DNA of 44,317 bases from Thauera phenolivorans (GTDB lineage: Bacteria > Pseudomonadota > Gammaproteobacteria > Burkholderiales > Rhodocyclaceae): NCBI RefSeq assembly GCF_001696715.1, contig NZ_MBFM01000005.1:575818-620134 (forward strand), given 5' to 3'. This document shows, piece by piece, positions 1 to 11,105 of this stretch. Position numbers and translations under genes: made by a program. Each line of letters opens with the position of its first letter. Within the stretch, counting starts at the first letter, position 1. The notes beneath the pieces were generated by a model. It had not been told where the DNA came from and did no database searches. It saw only the letters and a list, made by a program, of their open reading frames with translations.

Positions 1-719
<719 letters not shown>

Positions 720-721
720 GC

Positions 722-1936
722 ATGAGTCTGCGCTCCTGGCTCGACAGCATCGAGCATCATTTCGAAAAGGGCGGGCGTTTCGAGAAGTGGTACGCCCTGT
801 ACGAAGCGGCCGACACCTTCATGTACCGCCCGGCCAGCGTCACCCGCACCACCGCCCACGTGCGCGACGGTCTCGACCTCAAGCGCATGATGATCATCGT
901 CTGGCTGTGCACTTTCCCGGCGATGTTCTTCGGCATGTGGAACGTCGGCTACCAGGCCAACACCATCCTCGCCGCCGACGCCGGGCTGATGGCGGGGCAG
1001 GAGGGTTGGCGACTCGCCCTGATCGGCGCCCTGGCGGGCTTCGATCCGGCGAGCCTGTGGGACAACTTCATCCACGGCGCGGCCTATTTCCTGCCGATCT
1101 ACGCGGTCACCTTCATCGTCGGCGGCTTCTGGGAGGTGCTTTTCGCCACCATCCGCCGCCACGAGGTCAACGAAGGCTTCTTCGTCACCTCGGTGCTGTT
1201 CGCGCTGATCTGCCCGCCCGACATCCCGCTGTGGCAGGTGGCGATGGGCATCAGCTTCGGCGTGGTGATCGGCAAGGAGGTATTCGGCGGCACCGGCAAG
1301 AACTTCCTCAACCCGGCGCTGACCGGTCGCGCCTTCCTGTTCTTCGCCTATCCGGCGCAGATCTCGGGCGACGCGGTGTGGACCGCGGTCGACGGCTTCA
1401 CCGGCGCCACCGCGCTGTCGCTCGGCGCCGCCGGCGGCGTGGGCCAGATCGTCGCCGGCGGGATCGACTGGATGGACGCCTTCGTCGGCACCATCCACGG
1501 CTCGATCGGCGAGACCAGCACGCTCGCGATCCTGATCGGCGGCGCGGTGCTGCTGCTGACCAAGATCGCCTCGTGGCGGATCGTCTCCGGCGTCATGCTC
1601 GGCATGATCGGCATGAGCCTGCTGTTCAACGCCCTGGGCTCCGACAGCAACCCGATGTTCGGCATGCCCTGGCACTGGCACCTGGTGCTCGGCGGCTTCG
1701 CCTTCGGCATGATCTTCATGGCAACCGATCCGGTGTCGGCCTCGATGACGAATACCGGCAAGTGGATCTTCGGCGCGCTGATCGGTGTCATGGTGGTGCT
1801 GATCCGGGTGGTGAACCCCGCCTTCCCCGAGGGCATGATGCTGGCGATCCTGTTTGGCAACCTGTGTGCGCCGCTGATCGACCACTTCGTGATCGCGGCC
1901 AACGTCAAGCGGAGGATGGCGCGCAATGTCCAATAA
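722..1936 (+). CDS. nqrB: Na+-NQR subunit B (covalent FMN, membrane)
   Basis: NqrB is the large membrane subunit of Na+-NQR. It carries a covalently bound FMN, and riboflavin and sodium transfer are attributed to it in the family. The 404-residue length fits the usual 400-415. It begins [14 protein letters not shown] and has many hydrophobic segments from about residue 55 onward. The FMN-threonine motif is visible as FTGATALS, placing the attachment threonine at about T230 (family consensus S/T-G-A-T). The ATG at 722 follows an AAGGAGG-type site. A much longer upstream extension of this frame is a shadow of nqrA. The 3' end overlaps nqrC by 11 bases, which suggests translational coupling. Confidence 0.97.
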   Translation: MSLRSWLDSIEHHFEKGGRFEKWYALYEAADTFMYRPASVTRTTAHVRDGLDLKRMMIIVWLCTFPAMFFGMWNVGYQANTILAADAGLMAGQEGWRLALIGALAGFDPASLWDNFIHGAAYFLPIYAVTFIVGGFWEVLFATIRRHEVNEGFFVTSVLFALICPPDIPLWQVAMGISFGVVIGKEVFGGTGKNFLNPALTGRAFLFFAYPAQISGDAVWTAVDGFTGATALSLGAAGGVGQIVAGGIDWMDAFVGTIHGSIGETSTLAILIGGAVLLLTKIASWRIVSGVMLGMIGMSLLFNALGSDSNPMFGMPWHWHLVLGGFAFGMIFMATDPVSASMTNTGKWIFGALIGVMVVLIRVVNPAFPEGMMLAILFGNLCAPLIDHFVIAANVKRRMARNVQ

Positions 1937-2714
1937 GGAATCCACTTCCCGCACCCTGCTGGTGGCGCTCGCGGTCAGCCTCGTCAGTTCCGTGTTCGTG
2001 GCGGGGGCGGCGGTCTCGCTGAAGCCGCTGCAGACGCAGAACCGCCTGCTCGACAAGCAGCGCAGCATCGCGGCCATCGCCGGCATGGGCGGGCGGGAGT
2101 TGCCCGCGGCGCAGGTGCGCGAGCTCTTCGGCGAGACCATCAAGGCCAGGCTGGTGAATCTCGAAACCGGCGAGTTCGCCGACGAGTTCGACCCCGTGAC
2201 CTTCGACCCGCTGAAGGCGGCCAAGGACCCGCAGCTGTCCACCGTGCTCGCCGCGGGCGAGGACATCGCCTCGATCAAGCGTCGCGAGCGCTTCACCACG
2301 GTGTACCTGATCGAGGGCGCGCAGGGCGAAATCGAGACCCTCATCCTGCCGATCCGCGGCTACGGTCTGTGGTCCACGCTGCACGGTTTCATGGCGCTCG
2401 AGGGCGACCTCAACACCGTCGTCGGTCTCGGCTTCCACGAGCATGCCGAGACCCCCGGCCTCGGTGGCGAGGTCGACAACCCGCGCTGGCGCGGGCAGTG
2501 GGAGGGCAAGCGGCTGTTCGACGAGCAGGGCGAGGTCGCGGTGCAGGTCGTCAAGGGCGGCGTCGATCCGCAGAGTGCGATGGCGGCCTACCAGGTCGAC
2601 GCGCTCGCCGGTGCGACACTGACCAGCAACGGCGTGAATAACCTGCTGCATTTCTGGCTCGGCGAACAGGGCTTCGGCCCCTTCCTCGCCAAGCTGCGTT
2701 CGAAGGAGGCGTGA
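1926..2714 (+). CDS. nqrC: Na+-NQR subunit C (covalent FMN, periplasmic)
   Basis: NqrC anchors in the membrane by one N-terminal helix (about residues 10-31, [18 protein letters not shown]) and carries a covalently bound FMN on its periplasmic domain. The protein has 262 residues, normal for the family. The flavinylation motif [10 protein letters not shown] is present, with the acceptor threonine at about T231. The start overlaps the end of nqrB by 11 bases, and the stop lies just before nqrD. FMN attachment in this family needs the transferase ApbE, which is not in the window. Confidence 0.97.
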   Translation: MSNKESTSRTLLVALAVSLVSSVFVAGAAVSLKPLQTQNRLLDKQRSIAAIAGMGGRELPAAQVRELFGETIKARLVNLETGEFADEFDPVTFDPLKAAKDPQLSTVLAAGEDIASIKRRERFTTVYLIEGAQGEIETLILPIRGYGLWSTLHGFMALEGDLNTVVGLGFHEHAETPGLGGEVDNPRWRGQWEGKRLFDEQGEVAVQVVKGGVDPQSAMAAYQVDALAGATLTSNGVNNLLHFWLGEQGFGPFLAKLRSKEA

Positions 2715-2716
2715 TC

Positions 2717-3382
2717 ATGGCCAAGCTCACTCCGAAGGAAGTCCTGCTCAATCCGCTGTTCAACAACAACCCGATCGCGCTGCAGATCCTCGGCATCTGT
2801 TCCGCACTGGCGGTGACGACCAACCTCAACACCGCACTGGTGATGTCGGTCGCGCTCACGCTGGTGACGGCCTTCTCCAACCTGTTCGTGTCGCTGATCC
2901 GGGCGCAGATCCCGAGCTCGATCCGCATGATCGTGCAGGTGGTGATCATCGCCTCGCTGGTGATCGTGGTCGACCAGACCCTCAAGGCCTTCGCCTACAG
3001 CCTGTCCAAGCAGCTGTCGGTGTTCGTCGGCCTGATCATCACCAACTGCATCGTGATGGGCCGCGCCGAGGGCTTCGCGATGCAGAACCCGCCCTTCCTT
3101 TCCTTCCTCGACGGTCTCGGCAACGGACTCGGCTACAGCCTGGTGCTGATCGCGGTCGGCGTGGTGCGCGAGCTGTTCGGCGCCGGCAAGCTGTTCGGCA
3201 TCACCATCCTGCAGCCGGTGACCGAAGGCGGCTGGTACCAGCCCAACGGTCTGCTGCTGCTGCCGCCCTCGGCCTTCTTCCTGATCGGCCTGCTGATCTG
3301 GGGGCTGCGCGAATGGAAGCGTGAGCAGGTCGAGCACACGCAGTTCAAGATGGCGCCGCAGGTGCGCAAGGAGGCGTTCTGA
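2717..3382 (+). CDS. nqrD: Na+-NQR subunit D (membrane)
   Basis: NqrD is one of the two small, related membrane subunits (with NqrE) that form the core of Na+-NQR. I place the start at ATG 2717, giving [19 protein letters not shown], because GGAGG at 2705-2709 sits 7 bases upstream. The GTG at 2711 would leave almost no spacer. This gives 221 residues, slightly longer than the usual ~210, with about six hydrophobic segments. [19 protein letters not shown] is typical of the NqrD/RnfE family; the nqr context excludes Rnf. It shares one base with nqrE (TGATG). Confidence 0.96.
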   Translation: MAKLTPKEVLLNPLFNNNPIALQILGICSALAVTTNLNTALVMSVALTLVTAFSNLFVSLIRAQIPSSIRMIVQVVIIASLVIVVDQTLKAFAYSLSKQLSVFVGLIITNCIVMGRAEGFAMQNPPFLSFLDGLGNGLGYSLVLIAVGVVRELFGAGKLFGITILQPVTEGGWYQPNGLLLLPPSAFFLIGLLIWGLREWKREQVEHTQFKMAPQVRKEAF

Positions 3383-3990
3383 TGGAACACTATCTGAGCC
3401 TCTTCATCCGCGCCGTGTTCATCGAGAACATGGCGCTGGCCTTCTTCCTCGGCATGTGCACCTTCATCGCGATCTCGAAGAAGGTCGAGACCGCGATCGG
3501 CCTGGGCATCGCGGTGGTGGTGGTGCAGACCCTCGTCGTGCCGCTCAACAACCTCGTCTATCACACCTTCCTCGCCGATGGCGCGCTCGCCTGGGCGGGA
3601 CTGCCCGACGTCGATCTGTCCTTCATCGGCCTGCTGTCCTTCATCGGCATCATCGCGGCGACGGTGCAGATCCTGGAGATGCTGCTCGACAAGTACGTCC
3701 CCAGCCTCTACAACGCGCTCGGCGTCTTCCTGCCGCTGATCACGGTCAACTGCGCGATCATGGGCGGCGTGCTGTTCATGGTGGAGCGAGACTACACCTT
3801 CGGCGAATCGGTGGTCTATGGCCTGGGCTCGGGCTTCTCCTGGGGCCTGGCGATCGCCCTGCTGGCGGCCATCCGCGAGAAGCTGAAGTACAGCGACGTG
3901 CCCGAGGGCCTGCAGGGTCTGGGCATCACCTTCATCACCATCGGTCTGATGTCGCTGGGCTTCATGTCCTTCTCCGGTGTGCAGCTGTAA
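3382..3990 (+). CDS. nqrE: Na+-NQR subunit E (membrane)
   Basis: NqrE is the partner of NqrD in the membrane core of Na+-NQR and belongs to the NqrE/RnfA family. It has 202 residues, a typical length, with about six transmembrane segments. It begins [20 protein letters not shown] and contains the family-typical stretch [16 protein letters not shown]; such half-helix stretches in NqrD and NqrE carry cysteines that ligate an intramembrane iron centre in known structures, and a cysteine is present here. The start overlaps the nqrD stop by one base. A GGAGG between the stop and nqrF serves the next gene. Confidence 0.96.
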   Translation: MEHYLSLFIRAVFIENMALAFFLGMCTFIAISKKVETAIGLGIAVVVVQTLVVPLNNLVYHTFLADGALAWAGLPDVDLSFIGLLSFIGIIAATVQILEMLLDKYVPSLYNALGVFLPLITVNCAIMGGVLFMVERDYTFGESVVYGLGSGFSWGLAIALLAAIREKLKYSDVPEGLQGLGITFITIGLMSLGFMSFSGVQL

Positions 3991-4005
3991 GGAGGCAGTC
4001 AAACG

Positions 4006-5229
4006 ATGAATACCGAAATCGTCCTGGGCATCGGCATGTTCACCGTCACCGTGGTGGTGCTGGCGGTGATCATCCTGTTCGCCCGTTCCAAGCTCGTCGC
4101 CAGCGGCGACGTTACCATCGACGTCAACGGCGAGAAGACGCTCACCGTTCCCGCCGGCGGCAAGCTGCTGCAGACGCTCGCCGAAAGCGGCCTCTTCCTG
4201 CCCTCGGCCTGCGGCGGCGGCGGCACCTGCGCGCAGTGCAAGTGCGTGGTCAAGGAGGGCGGTGGCTCGATGCTGCCCACCGAAGAGTCGCACTTCACCA
4301 AGCGCGAGGCCAAGGAAGGCTGGCGCCTGTCCTGCCAGACCCCGGTCAAGCAGGACATGAAGGTCGAGGTCCCCGAAGAGGTTTTCGGGGTGAAGAAGTG
4401 GGAATGCACGGTGGAGTCCAATCCCAACGTCGCCACCTTCATCAAGGAGCTCACCCTGCGCCTGCCCGAGGGCGAGAACGTCGACTTCCGCGCCGGCGGC
4501 TACGTGCAGCTCGAGTGCCCGCCGCACGTTGTCCACTACAAGGACTTCGCCATCGAGGAGCGCTTCCATGGCGACTGGGACAAGTTCAACATCTGGCGCT
4601 ACGTCTCCAAGGTGGACGAGACCGTGATCCGGGCCTACTCGATGGCGAACTACCCGGAAGAGCGGGGTGTGGTGAAGTTCAACATCCGCGTCGCCACGCC
4701 GCCGCCGGGCCGTGACGACATTCCGCCGGGCAAGATGTCGTCGTGGGTCTTCAACCTGAAGAAGGGCGACAAGGTCACCGTGTATGGCCCGTTCGGCGAG
4801 TTCTTCGCGCGCGAGACCGACAACGAGATGGTCTTCATCGGCGGCGGCGCCGGCATGGCGCCGATGCGATCGCACATCTTCGACCAGCTCAAGCGCTTGC
4901 ACAGCAAGCGCAAGATCAGCTTCTGGTATGGTGCGCGCTCGCTGCGCGAGGCCTTCTACGTGAAGGACTTCGACGAACTCGCGGCGGAGAACCCGAACTT
5001 CACCTGGCACCTGGCGCTGTCCGATCCGCTGCCGGAAGACAACTGGACAGGTCCCACCGGCTTCATCCACAACGTGCTGTACGAGAACTACCTTAAGGAC
5101 CACCCGGCGCCCGAGGATTGCGAGTTCTACATGTGCGGCCCGCCGATGATGAACGCGGCGGTGATCAAGCTGCTGCTCGACCTCGGCGTCGAGCGCGAGA
5201 ACATCATGCTCGACGACTTCGGCGGCTGA
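4006..5229 (+). CDS. nqrF: Na+-NQR subunit F (NADH dehydrogenase, FAD, 2Fe-2S)
   Basis: NqrF takes electrons from NADH through FAD to a 2Fe-2S centre, starting the Na+-NQR electron path. Its 407 residues match the usual length. In order: an N-terminal membrane helix (about 4-24), a ferredoxin domain with cluster cysteines C69, C75, C78 and C110 ([10 protein letters not shown] and LSCQTP), an FAD domain with RAYSMANYP at about 210, and a C-terminal NADH-binding domain with [12 protein letters not shown] at about 285 and [12 protein letters not shown] near 375. It is the last gene of the operon, preceded by AAGGAGG at 3990-3996 and followed by a strong hairpin. Confidence 0.97.
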   Translation: MNTEIVLGIGMFTVTVVVLAVIILFARSKLVASGDVTIDVNGEKTLTVPAGGKLLQTLAESGLFLPSACGGGGTCAQCKCVVKEGGGSMLPTEESHFTKREAKEGWRLSCQTPVKQDMKVEVPEEVFGVKKWECTVESNPNVATFIKELTLRLPEGENVDFRAGGYVQLECPPHVVHYKDFAIEERFHGDWDKFNIWRYVSKVDETVIRAYSMANYPEERGVVKFNIRVATPPPGRDDIPPGKMSSWVFNLKKGDKVTVYGPFGEFFARETDNEMVFIGGGAGMAPMRSHIFDQLKRLHSKRKISFWYGARSLREAFYVKDFDELAAENPNFTWHLALSDPLPEDNWTGPTGFIHNVLYENYLKDHPAPEDCEFYMCGPPMMNAAVIKLLLDLGVERENIMLDDFGG

Positions 5230-5258
5230 GCGGCGCGCGCGCCACAACCCGCATCAGC

Positions 5259-5307
5259 CCGCTGCCCGCCCCCTTCGCCCTGCGAGGGGCGCGGGCAGCG
5301 GCTTTAT
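5259..5307 (+). terminator. Terminator hairpin after nqrF
   Basis: A long GC-rich stem begins 29 bases after the nqrF stop. Bases 5259-5269 pair with 5291-5301 (11 bp), and an inner stem pairs 5270-5273 with 5286-5289 and 5075-style continuation at 5275-5278 with 5282-5285, closing on a 3-base loop. It is followed by CTTTAT, a weak T tract. The position suits termination of the nqr operon before the next gene's ribosome site at about 5325. Confidence 0.75.
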
Positions 5308-5339
5308 CGGTACTCGAAACAGACAGGAGAACGATCCAG

Positions 5340-6140
5340 ATGGCCGGAACCGCTTTGCTCGACGTCACCGACGGCGTCGCCACCCTGACCCTCAACCGCC
5401 CCGACGCGCTCAACGCGCTGTCGGTGGAGATGATGCAGGACTTGCAGGCCTGCGTGCGCACGCTGCCGGGGCGCGATGACGTCGCCGTCGTCGTCGTCAC
5501 CGGCGCAGGCGATCATTTCATGGCCGGGGGCGACCTGAAGGACTTCGCGACGCAGCTCCACCTCTCGCCGCAGGCCCGCCACGCCGCCTTCCGCGCGATG
5601 ATCGAGCAGTACATCAACCCGACCGTGGTCATGCTGCAGCAGCTGCGTCAGCCGGTGGTCGCGAAGGTGCGCGGGGCCTGCGCCGGCTTCGGCCTGTCGC
5701 TGATGGCCGGCTGCGACCTGGCGATCTGCGCCGACGACGCGAAGTTCACCACCGCCTATGCGGCGATCGCGCTGTCGGGCGACGGCGGGGCGTCCTACTT
5801 TCTGTCGCAGATCCTCGGCCGGCGCAAGGCCGCCGAGCTGTTGCTGCTCGGCGACCGCTTCGATTCCGCCGAAGCCGAGCGCCTCGGCCTCGTCAATCGC
5901 TGCGTCGCCGGGGCCGCACTCGATGTCGAGGTCGACAAGCTGGTCGCCCGCCTCAAGCGCGGGCCGCGCCGCGCCTATGCGGAAATCAAGGCCCTGCTCG
6001 CCGCGGCGCCCTCGAACCAGCTCGAGTCCCAGTTGCAGAGCGAGGCCGAGGCCTTCGCCCGCTGCAGCGCGAGCGCCGACTTCGCCGAGGGCGTCACCGC
6101 CTTCCTCGACAAGCGCAAGCCGGGCTTCACCGGGGCCTGA
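5340..6140 (+). CDS. Enoyl-CoA hydratase/isomerase (crotonase) family protein
   Basis: A 266-residue crotonase-fold protein that acts on an acyl-CoA. The oxyanion-hole elements are visible as FMAGGDLKDF (about residue 60) and RGACAGFGLSLMAGCDLAIC (about 110-130). The positions holding the two catalytic glutamates in true enoyl-CoA hydratases do not look conserved: the second region reads ALSGDGG, with Asp. This pattern is more common in isomerase-type members such as PaaG or in uncharacterised hydratases, so the reaction cannot be fixed. The start at ATG 5340 is supported by CAGGAG about 10 bases upstream. It stands alone between the nqr terminator and a convergent gene. Confidence 0.88.
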   Translation: MAGTALLDVTDGVATLTLNRPDALNALSVEMMQDLQACVRTLPGRDDVAVVVVTGAGDHFMAGGDLKDFATQLHLSPQARHAAFRAMIEQYINPTVVMLQQLRQPVVAKVRGACAGFGLSLMAGCDLAICADDAKFTTAYAAIALSGDGGASYFLSQILGRRKAAELLLLGDRFDSAEAERLGLVNRCVAGAALDVEVDKLVARLKRGPRRAYAEIKALLAAAPSNQLESQLQSEAEAFARCSASADFAEGVTAFLDKRKPGFTGA

Positions 6141-6156
6141 GCGGCGGCGTCCGGCC

Positions 6157-6933
6157 TCAGCGGCTCAGCCGGTAGGCGAGCAGGCCGAGCCACTCGTGCA
6201 GCGCGTACCAGCCGGCGTAGGCGGTGTGCTGGCTCGGCACCAGGCTGATCACGCGATCGCCGTCCTCCCGGCTGCCCAGCCAGGCGGTGGGGGCGGGGAT
6301 CACGGTCAGGCCCTGGGCCTCGAACTCGGTCTGCGCACGCCGCATGTGGGCGGCATGGGTGACGAGCAGAATGCGGTTCACCCCGGCGGCCTTCAGCCGC
6401 ACCGCGGAGAACTGCGCGTTCTGGCGAGTGTCGCGCGACGCGGTCTCGCGCCAGCGCACCGCGATGCCGAAATCGCGCCGCAGCGCTTCTTCCATCAGGC
6501 TCGCTTCGGCGATCTCGCCGGTCGGTGCGCCGCCGGTGACCAAGACCGGCAGGCCGCTCTCGCGCGCGAGCCGGGCGCCGTAGCGCAGGCGCTCGAGCGC
6601 GAGGCGATTCACCGTCTCGCCGCCGAACTCGGGCGCATAGGTGCGCTTGCCGGCGCCGAGGATCACGATCGCCTCGGCGGCGCGCATCGAGCGCGCATCG
6701 AGCGCGCGCTCGGCCTCCAGCCCGTTCAGCAGCCAGCCGACGCTGATCGGATGCACCAGCAGCAGGTTGAGCACCACGCCGCCCCAGGCGAGGGCGATGC
6801 CGAGCCGGCGCCGGCGCCCGAGCAGCAGCAGGCCGAGCGCGATCGGCAGCAGCGGCAGCAGCGGCGGCAGCACCAGCACGGCGACCATCTTCTTGAGCCA
6901 GAACAGCAGCAGCGATAAGTCGAACGTCATCAT
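6157..6933 (-). CDS. ElyC/YdcF family (DUF218) envelope protein
   Basis: A 258-residue protein with two N-terminal membrane helices (about residues 15-38 and 44-62) followed by a DUF218 domain beginning [16 protein letters not shown] at about 86. [18 protein letters not shown] and [12 protein letters not shown] are further typical DUF218 motifs. Length and layout match ElyC (E. coli YcbC), linked to lipid-carrier and peptidoglycan homeostasis, more closely than the shorter YdcF. The biochemical activity of the family is poorly defined. The start codon could be either of two consecutive ATGs (6933 or 6930). It converges on the crotonase gene with 16 bases between stops and diverges from ridA. 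Confidence 0.87.
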   Translation of the reverse strand: MMTFDLSLLLFWLKKMVAVLVLPPLLPLLPIALGLLLLGRRRRLGIALAWGGVVLNLLLVHPISVGWLLNGLEAERALDARSMRAAEAIVILGAGKRTYAPEFGGETVNRLALERLRYGARLARESGLPVLVTGGAPTGEIAEASLMEEALRRDFGIAVRWRETASRDTRQNAQFSAVRLKAAGVNRILLVTHAAHMRRAQTEFEAQGLTVIPAPTAWLGSREDGDRVISLVPSQHTAYAGWYALHEWLGLLAYRLSR

Positions 6934-7020
6934 TGGGAAGCGGTGCGCTTGCGGGGGACGGCGGCCATTGTGCCGCAGATCCGGGGCCCGGCCACATGCC
7001 GGCAGCGGGCGCGGGCGGAT

Positions 7021-7026
7021 TACAAT
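7021..7026 (+). promoter_or_regulatory. Candidate -10 element upstream of ridA-recG
   Basis: TACAAT lies 33 bases before the ridA ATG. There is no convincing -35 at the usual distance, so this rests on the -10 match and position only. Confidence 0.45.
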
Positions 7027-7059
7027 CGCCGTTTCCCATTCGTCAGCAGGAGCCCTCCA

Positions 7060-7440
7060 ATGAGCCGCATCATCATCTCCACGCCGAACGCGCCCGCCGC
7101 GATCGGCACCTATTCACAGGCGGTCAAGGTTGGCGACACGGTCTACCTGTCCGGCCAGATCGGCCTCGACCCCGCGTCCGGACAGATGGTGGAGGGCTTC
7201 GAGGCGCAGACCGTGCGCGTGTTCGACAACCTCAAGGCGGTCGCCGAGGCGGCCGGCGGCTCGCTCGCCGATGCGGTCAAGCTCACCATCTACCTGACCG
7301 ACCTCGCCAACTTCGGCACGGTCAACGCGGTGATGTCGCGCTATTTCGACGAGCCCTATCCGGCGCGCGCCGCGGTCGGCGTGAAGGCGCTGCCGCGCGG
7401 CGCGGTGGTCGAGGCCGACGCGGTGCTCGTCCTCGGCTGA
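7060..7440 (+). CDS. ridA: RidA family reactive enamine/imine deaminase
   Basis: RidA hydrolyses reactive 2-aminoacrylate-type enamines and imines released by PLP enzymes, protecting cytosolic enzymes. The protein has 126 residues, the standard length, with [20 protein letters not shown] at the start, [10 protein letters not shown] at about 30, and a C-terminal [20 protein letters not shown] that contains the conserved substrate-binding Arg. The start at 7060 gives the family N-terminus, and AGGAG at 7048-7052 is the ribosome site. The stop overlaps the recG start by one base (TGATG), so the two are cotranscribed and probably coupled. Confidence 0.95.
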   Translation: MSRIIISTPNAPAAIGTYSQAVKVGDTVYLSGQIGLDPASGQMVEGFEAQTVRVFDNLKAVAEAAGGSLADAVKLTIYLTDLANFGTVNAVMSRYFDEPYPARAAVGVKALPRGAVVEADAVLVLG

Positions 7441-9494
7441 TGCCGCAGAGCCCGCCGGCCGCCGGCTGGCCGGGCGTCGGACCGCAGCTGGCGGGGCGTC
7501 TGGCGAAGCTCGACATCCGCCGGCCGGAGGACCTCGTCCTCCATCTGCCGCTGCGCTACGAGGACGAGACGCGGCTGACCGCGATCGCCGCCGCCCGGCC
7601 CGGTTTTCCCGCTCAGGTGGAGGGCGAGGTGGTCGCCTGCGAGGTCGTCCTGCGGCCGCGCCGCCAGCTCGTCGCCCGTGTGCAGGACGACTCCGGCATC
7701 CTCGTCGCGCGCTGGCTCAACTTCTACCCCTCGCAGCAGAAGCAGATGGCGGTCGGCCAGCGGGTGCGGCTGTTCGGCGAGGTGCGCGGCGGCTTCTTCG
7801 GCGACGAGATGGTGCATCCGCGGGTGCGCCCGGTGGCTGCCGGGGAGGGGCTGCCGCAGGCGCTGACGCCGGTGTACCCGACCACCGCCGGTCTTGGCCA
7901 GGCCACGCTGCGCAAGCTGATCGATCGCGCACTCGCCACGGTGCGACTCGACGAGCTGCTGCCGGCCGATGCCTGCGCCGTGCTCGGCCTGCCCGGCTTC
8001 GCCGAGGCGGTGCGTGCGCTCCACCACCCGGCGCCCGACGCCGACCCCGCCGCCCTCGAGTGCCGCGAACATCCCGCCTGGCGGCGGATCAAGCTGGAGG
8101 AGCTGCTGGTGCAGCAGCTCTCCCTGCGCCGTGCCTACAACGCCCGCCGCGCGCGCGGCGCGGTGGCGCTGGCGGCGCGCGGCCAGCTCACCGCCGCCTT
8201 GCGCGCCCAGTTGCCCTTTCGCCTCACCGGCGCGCAGGCGAGGGCGGCCGCCGAGATCGCCGCCGACCTCGCGGCGTCGCACCCGATGCAGCGCCTGCTG
8301 CAGGGCGACGTCGGCAGCGGCAAGACCATCGTCGCCGCGCTGGCGATGCTGCAGGCGGTCGAGAACGGCTACCAGGCCGCGCTGATGGCGCCCACCGAGA
8401 TCCTCGCCGAGCAGCACTGGCGCAAGCTCGCCGGCTGGCTCGCGCCGCTCGGGCTCGAGGTCGCCTGGCTGTCGGGCAGCCGCCGCAAGCGCGAACGCGA
8501 GGCCGAGCTCGAACGCCTCAGGAGCGGCGAACTGCAGCTCGCGGTCGGCACCCATGCGCTGATCGAGGACCCGGTGACGCTGCCGCGGCTCGCACTCGCG
8601 GTGGTGGACGAGCAGCACCGCTTCGGCGTGCGCCAGCGCCTGGCGCTGCGCGAGAAGGGCGCCGACGGCCTGCGCCCGCACATGCTGATGATGTCGGCGA
8701 CGCCGATCCCGCGCACGCTGGCGATGACGCACTACGCCGACCTCGACGTCTCGGTGCTCGACGAACTGCCGCCGGGGCGCACGCCCATCCTCACCAAGCT
8801 GGTGTCGGACGGCCGCCGCGAGGAGGTGATCGCGCGCGTCCATGCCGCCTGCCGCACCGGGCGCCAGGCCTACTGGGTATGCCCGCTGATCGAGGAGTCC
8901 GAGGCGCTGCAGCTGCAGACCGCGGTGGAGACCTTCGAGGCGCTGTCGGCGGCGCTCTCCGGGCTGCGCGTGGGGCTGGTGCATGGCCGCCTGAAGGCGG
9001 ACGAGAAGTCGGCGACGATGGCCGCCTTCGCCGCCGGCGAGCTCGACGTGCTGGTGGCGACCACGGTGATCGAGGTCGGCGTCGACGTGCCCAACGCCAG
9101 CCTGATGGTGATCGAGCACGCCGAGCGCTTCGGTCTCGCCCAGCTCCACCAGCTGCGCGGGCGGGTGGGGCGGGGCAGCGCCGAGTCGGTGTGCATCCTG
9201 ATCTACGCCCAGCCGCTGTCGCAGACCGGTCGCGAGCGCCTGAAGGTGATCTACGAGAACACCGACGGCTTCGTCATCGCGCGCGAGGACCTGCGCATCC
9301 GCGGGCCGGGCGAGTTCGTCGGCGCGCGCCAGAGCGGGCTGCCGCTGCTGCGCTACGCCGACCTCGAGGCCGATGCCGCGCTGATCGAGCCGGCGCGCGC
9401 GCTCGCCGAGCGCCTGCTGGCCGAATCTCCCGTGCTCGCCGAGCGCCTGCTGGCGCGCTGGCTGGGCGGGCGCGAGGCGCTGCTGCGGGCCTGA
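7440..9494 (+). CDS. recG: ATP-dependent DNA helicase RecG
   Basis: RecG is a monomeric helicase that regresses stalled replication forks and processes Holliday junctions and R-loops. The 684-residue product is close to E. coli RecG (693). The N-terminal wedge (OB-fold) domain covers about residues 1-160. Walker A GDVGSGKT begins at about G289, the Walker B motif is DEQH at about 390-393, and the helicase C-terminal region includes QLRGRVGRG near 570. The GDVGSGKT and DEQH combination is typical of RecG rather than PriA. The start overlaps the ridA stop, so translation is likely coupled. Confidence 0.96.
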   Translation: MPQSPPAAGWPGVGPQLAGRLAKLDIRRPEDLVLHLPLRYEDETRLTAIAAARPGFPAQVEGEVVACEVVLRPRRQLVARVQDDSGILVARWLNFYPSQQKQMAVGQRVRLFGEVRGGFFGDEMVHPRVRPVAAGEGLPQALTPVYPTTAGLGQATLRKLIDRALATVRLDELLPADACAVLGLPGFAEAVRALHHPAPDADPAALECREHPAWRRIKLEELLVQQLSLRRAYNARRARGAVALAARGQLTAALRAQLPFRLTGAQARAAAEIAADLAASHPMQRLLQGDVGSGKTIVAALAMLQAVENGYQAALMAPTEILAEQHWRKLAGWLAPLGLEVAWLSGSRRKREREAELERLRSGELQLAVGTHALIEDPVTLPRLALAVVDEQHRFGVRQRLALREKGADGLRPHMLMMSATPIPRTLAMTHYADLDVSVLDELPPGRTPILTKLVSDGRREEVIARVHAACRTGRQAYWVCPLIEESEALQLQTAVETFEALSAALSGLRVGLVHGRLKADEKSATMAAFAAGELDVLVATTVIEVGVDVPNASLMVIEHAERFGLAQLHQLRGRVGRGSAESVCILIYAQPLSQTGRERLKVIYENTDGFVIAREDLRIRGPGEFVGARQSGLPLLRYADLEADAALIEPARALAERLLAESPVLAERLLARWLGGREALLRA

Positions 9495-9545
9495 GCGCGC
9501 CGCCCGGCGCGGCCGTCGGCGCTGGCCGGGGCGGCGGCGGCGGGC

Positions 9546-9551
9546 TAAGAT
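9546..9551 (+). promoter_or_regulatory. Candidate -10 element for ubiC-ubiA
   Basis: TAAGAT lies 26 bases before the preferred ubiC start. The alternative in-frame ATG at 9550 overlaps this element, which argues against it as the start. No clear -35 was found. Confidence 0.4.
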
Positions 9552-9576
9552 GCCGGCCTTGCCCGTCAGCCCAACC

Positions 9577-10146
9577 ATGCGTCCCCGTCCCCACCACGAA
9601 ACCTGGCATCGCACGCCGCCGCGTGCAAGCGCGCCGACCGCGCTGCGGCCGTGGCTCACCGATCCCGGCTCGCTCACCGCGCGCATCCGTGCCCGCTGCG
9701 GCGAGTTTCGCGTGCAGGTGCTGCGCCAGGGGCTGGGGCGGCCGTGCCCCGACGAGGCGGCGCTGCTCGGCATGCGCCCGGGGGAGCTGGCACGGATCCG
9801 CGAGGTGCTGCTGATCGCCGACGGCCGGCCGGTGGTGTTCGCGCGCTCGCTGCTGCCGCCCGGCAACGTGCGCGGGGCCTGGCGGCTGCTGCGCGGCATC
9901 GGCAACCGCCCGCTGGGCGCGCTGCTGTTCGCCACCCCGGCGATCTCCCGTGCGCCGCTGGCCTGCGCCCGGGTCGATCGCCGCGATGCACGCTATCATC
10001 GGGCGAGCGCCGCCCTGCGCGCCGGTGGCGACGATGCACCCCTGCCGCAGTCGCTGTGGGCGCGCCGCTCGGTGTTCCGCTTTCGCGGCCGCGCGCTGAT
10101 GGTGAGCGAGTTCTTCCTTCCCGCAATCCTAGATCTGCCGAAGTGA
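9577..10146 (+). CDS. ubiC: Chorismate--pyruvate lyase
   Basis: UbiC cleaves chorismate to 4-hydroxybenzoate and pyruvate, the first dedicated step of ubiquinone synthesis. From ATG 9577 the product has 189 residues. Family features include [13 protein letters not shown] near the N-terminus, ARSLLPP in the middle, RPLGALLF at about 115, and a C-terminal [22 protein letters not shown], where the motif with the catalytic region ends in a glutamate followed by FFLP. An ATG at 9550 would add nine residues but overlaps a -10-like element, so 9577 is preferred. Four bases separate it from ubiA, the next pathway enzyme. Confidence 0.92.
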   Translation: MRPRPHHETWHRTPPRASAPTALRPWLTDPGSLTARIRARCGEFRVQVLRQGLGRPCPDEAALLGMRPGELARIREVLLIADGRPVVFARSLLPPGNVRGAWRLLRGIGNRPLGALLFATPAISRAPLACARVDRRDARYHRASAALRAGGDDAPLPQSLWARRSVFRFRGRALMVSEFFLPAILDLPK

Positions 10147-10150
10147 TCCG

Positions 10151-11026
10151 ATGACCCTGACCGAGAACCTTCCTACGCGCCTGCAGCACTACGTCCGCCT
10201 GATGCGGATCGACAAGCCGATCGGCACCCTGCTGCTGCTGTGGCCGACGCTGTGGGCGCTGTGGATCGCCGCCGGCGGCTTCCCGCCGCTCAAGGTGCTG
10301 GTGATCTTCGTGCTCGGCACCTTCCTCATGCGCTCGGCCGGCTGCGTGATCAACGACTACGCCGACCGCGACTTCGACGGCCACGTCGAGCGCACGCGCA
10401 ACCGGCCGCTCGCGGTGCGCGCAGTCAGCCCGGCGGAGGCGCTCGCGCTCGCCGCCTTCCTCGCCTTCGTCTCCTTCCTGCTGGTGCTGCAGCTCAACAC
10501 GCTGACGATCGCGCTGTCGGTGCCGGCGCTGTTCCTCGCCGCCACGTATCCCTTCACCAAGCGCTTCTTCGCGATCCCCCAGGCCTATCTCGGCATGGCC
10601 TTCGGCTTCGGCATCCCGATGGGCTTCGCCGCGGTGCTCGGCGAGGTGCCGGCGGTCGCCTGGGTGATGCTGCTGGCGAACGTGTTCTGGTCGGTCGCCT
10701 ACGACACCGAATACGCGATGGTCGACCGCCCGGACGACCTCAAGATCGGCCTCAAGACGGCGGCGATCACCTTCGGCCGCTACGACGTGCTGGCGGTGAT
10801 GCTGTGCTACGCGGCCACCTTCGCCCTGCTCGCGGTGGTGGGCGCGATGGTCGGGCTCGGCGTCGCGTGGTACCTCGGCCTGCTCGCGGCCAGCGTGCTC
10901 GCCGGTTATCACTACACCCTGATCCGGGGCCGCGAGCGCGCCCCCTGCTTCAAGGCCTTCCGCCACAACAACTGGGTCGGCGGAGTGATCTTCGCCGGCC
11001 TGGTGCTCGACCTGCTTTCGCGCTGA
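10151..11026 (+). CDS. ubiA: 4-hydroxybenzoate octaprenyltransferase
   Basis: UbiA is a membrane prenyltransferase that attaches the polyprenyl chain to 4-hydroxybenzoate, the product of UbiC encoded just upstream. The 291-residue length is typical. Both aspartate-rich, Mg-diphosphate-binding motifs are visible: NDYADRDFD at about 72-80 and [12 protein letters not shown] at about 188-199. Eight to nine hydrophobic helices surround them, starting with [14 protein letters not shown]. It is cotranscribed with ubiC. UbiD, a later enzyme in the same pathway, is encoded 1.5 kb downstream. Confidence 0.96.
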   Translation: MTLTENLPTRLQHYVRLMRIDKPIGTLLLLWPTLWALWIAAGGFPPLKVLVIFVLGTFLMRSAGCVINDYADRDFDGHVERTRNRPLAVRAVSPAEALALAAFLAFVSFLLVLQLNTLTIALSVPALFLAATYPFTKRFFAIPQAYLGMAFGFGIPMGFAAVLGEVPAVAWVMLLANVFWSVAYDTEYAMVDRPDDLKIGLKTAAITFGRYDVLAVMLCYAATFALLAVVGAMVGLGVAWYLGLLAASVLAGYHYTLIRGRERAPCFKAFRHNNWVGGVIFAGLVLDLLSR

Positions 11027-11105
11027 TCGCGCGGCGGGCGAAACCCGACGCGCACGGCCAGGTCAACAGGAAGCGGGCAGGTGCCCGCCCCCCAAGGAGA
11101 CCAGG

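Noticed and set aside
7356-9935. 859-residue antisense frame over recG
   Set aside because: The same codon-bias artefact; the plus-strand recG has all helicase motifs.
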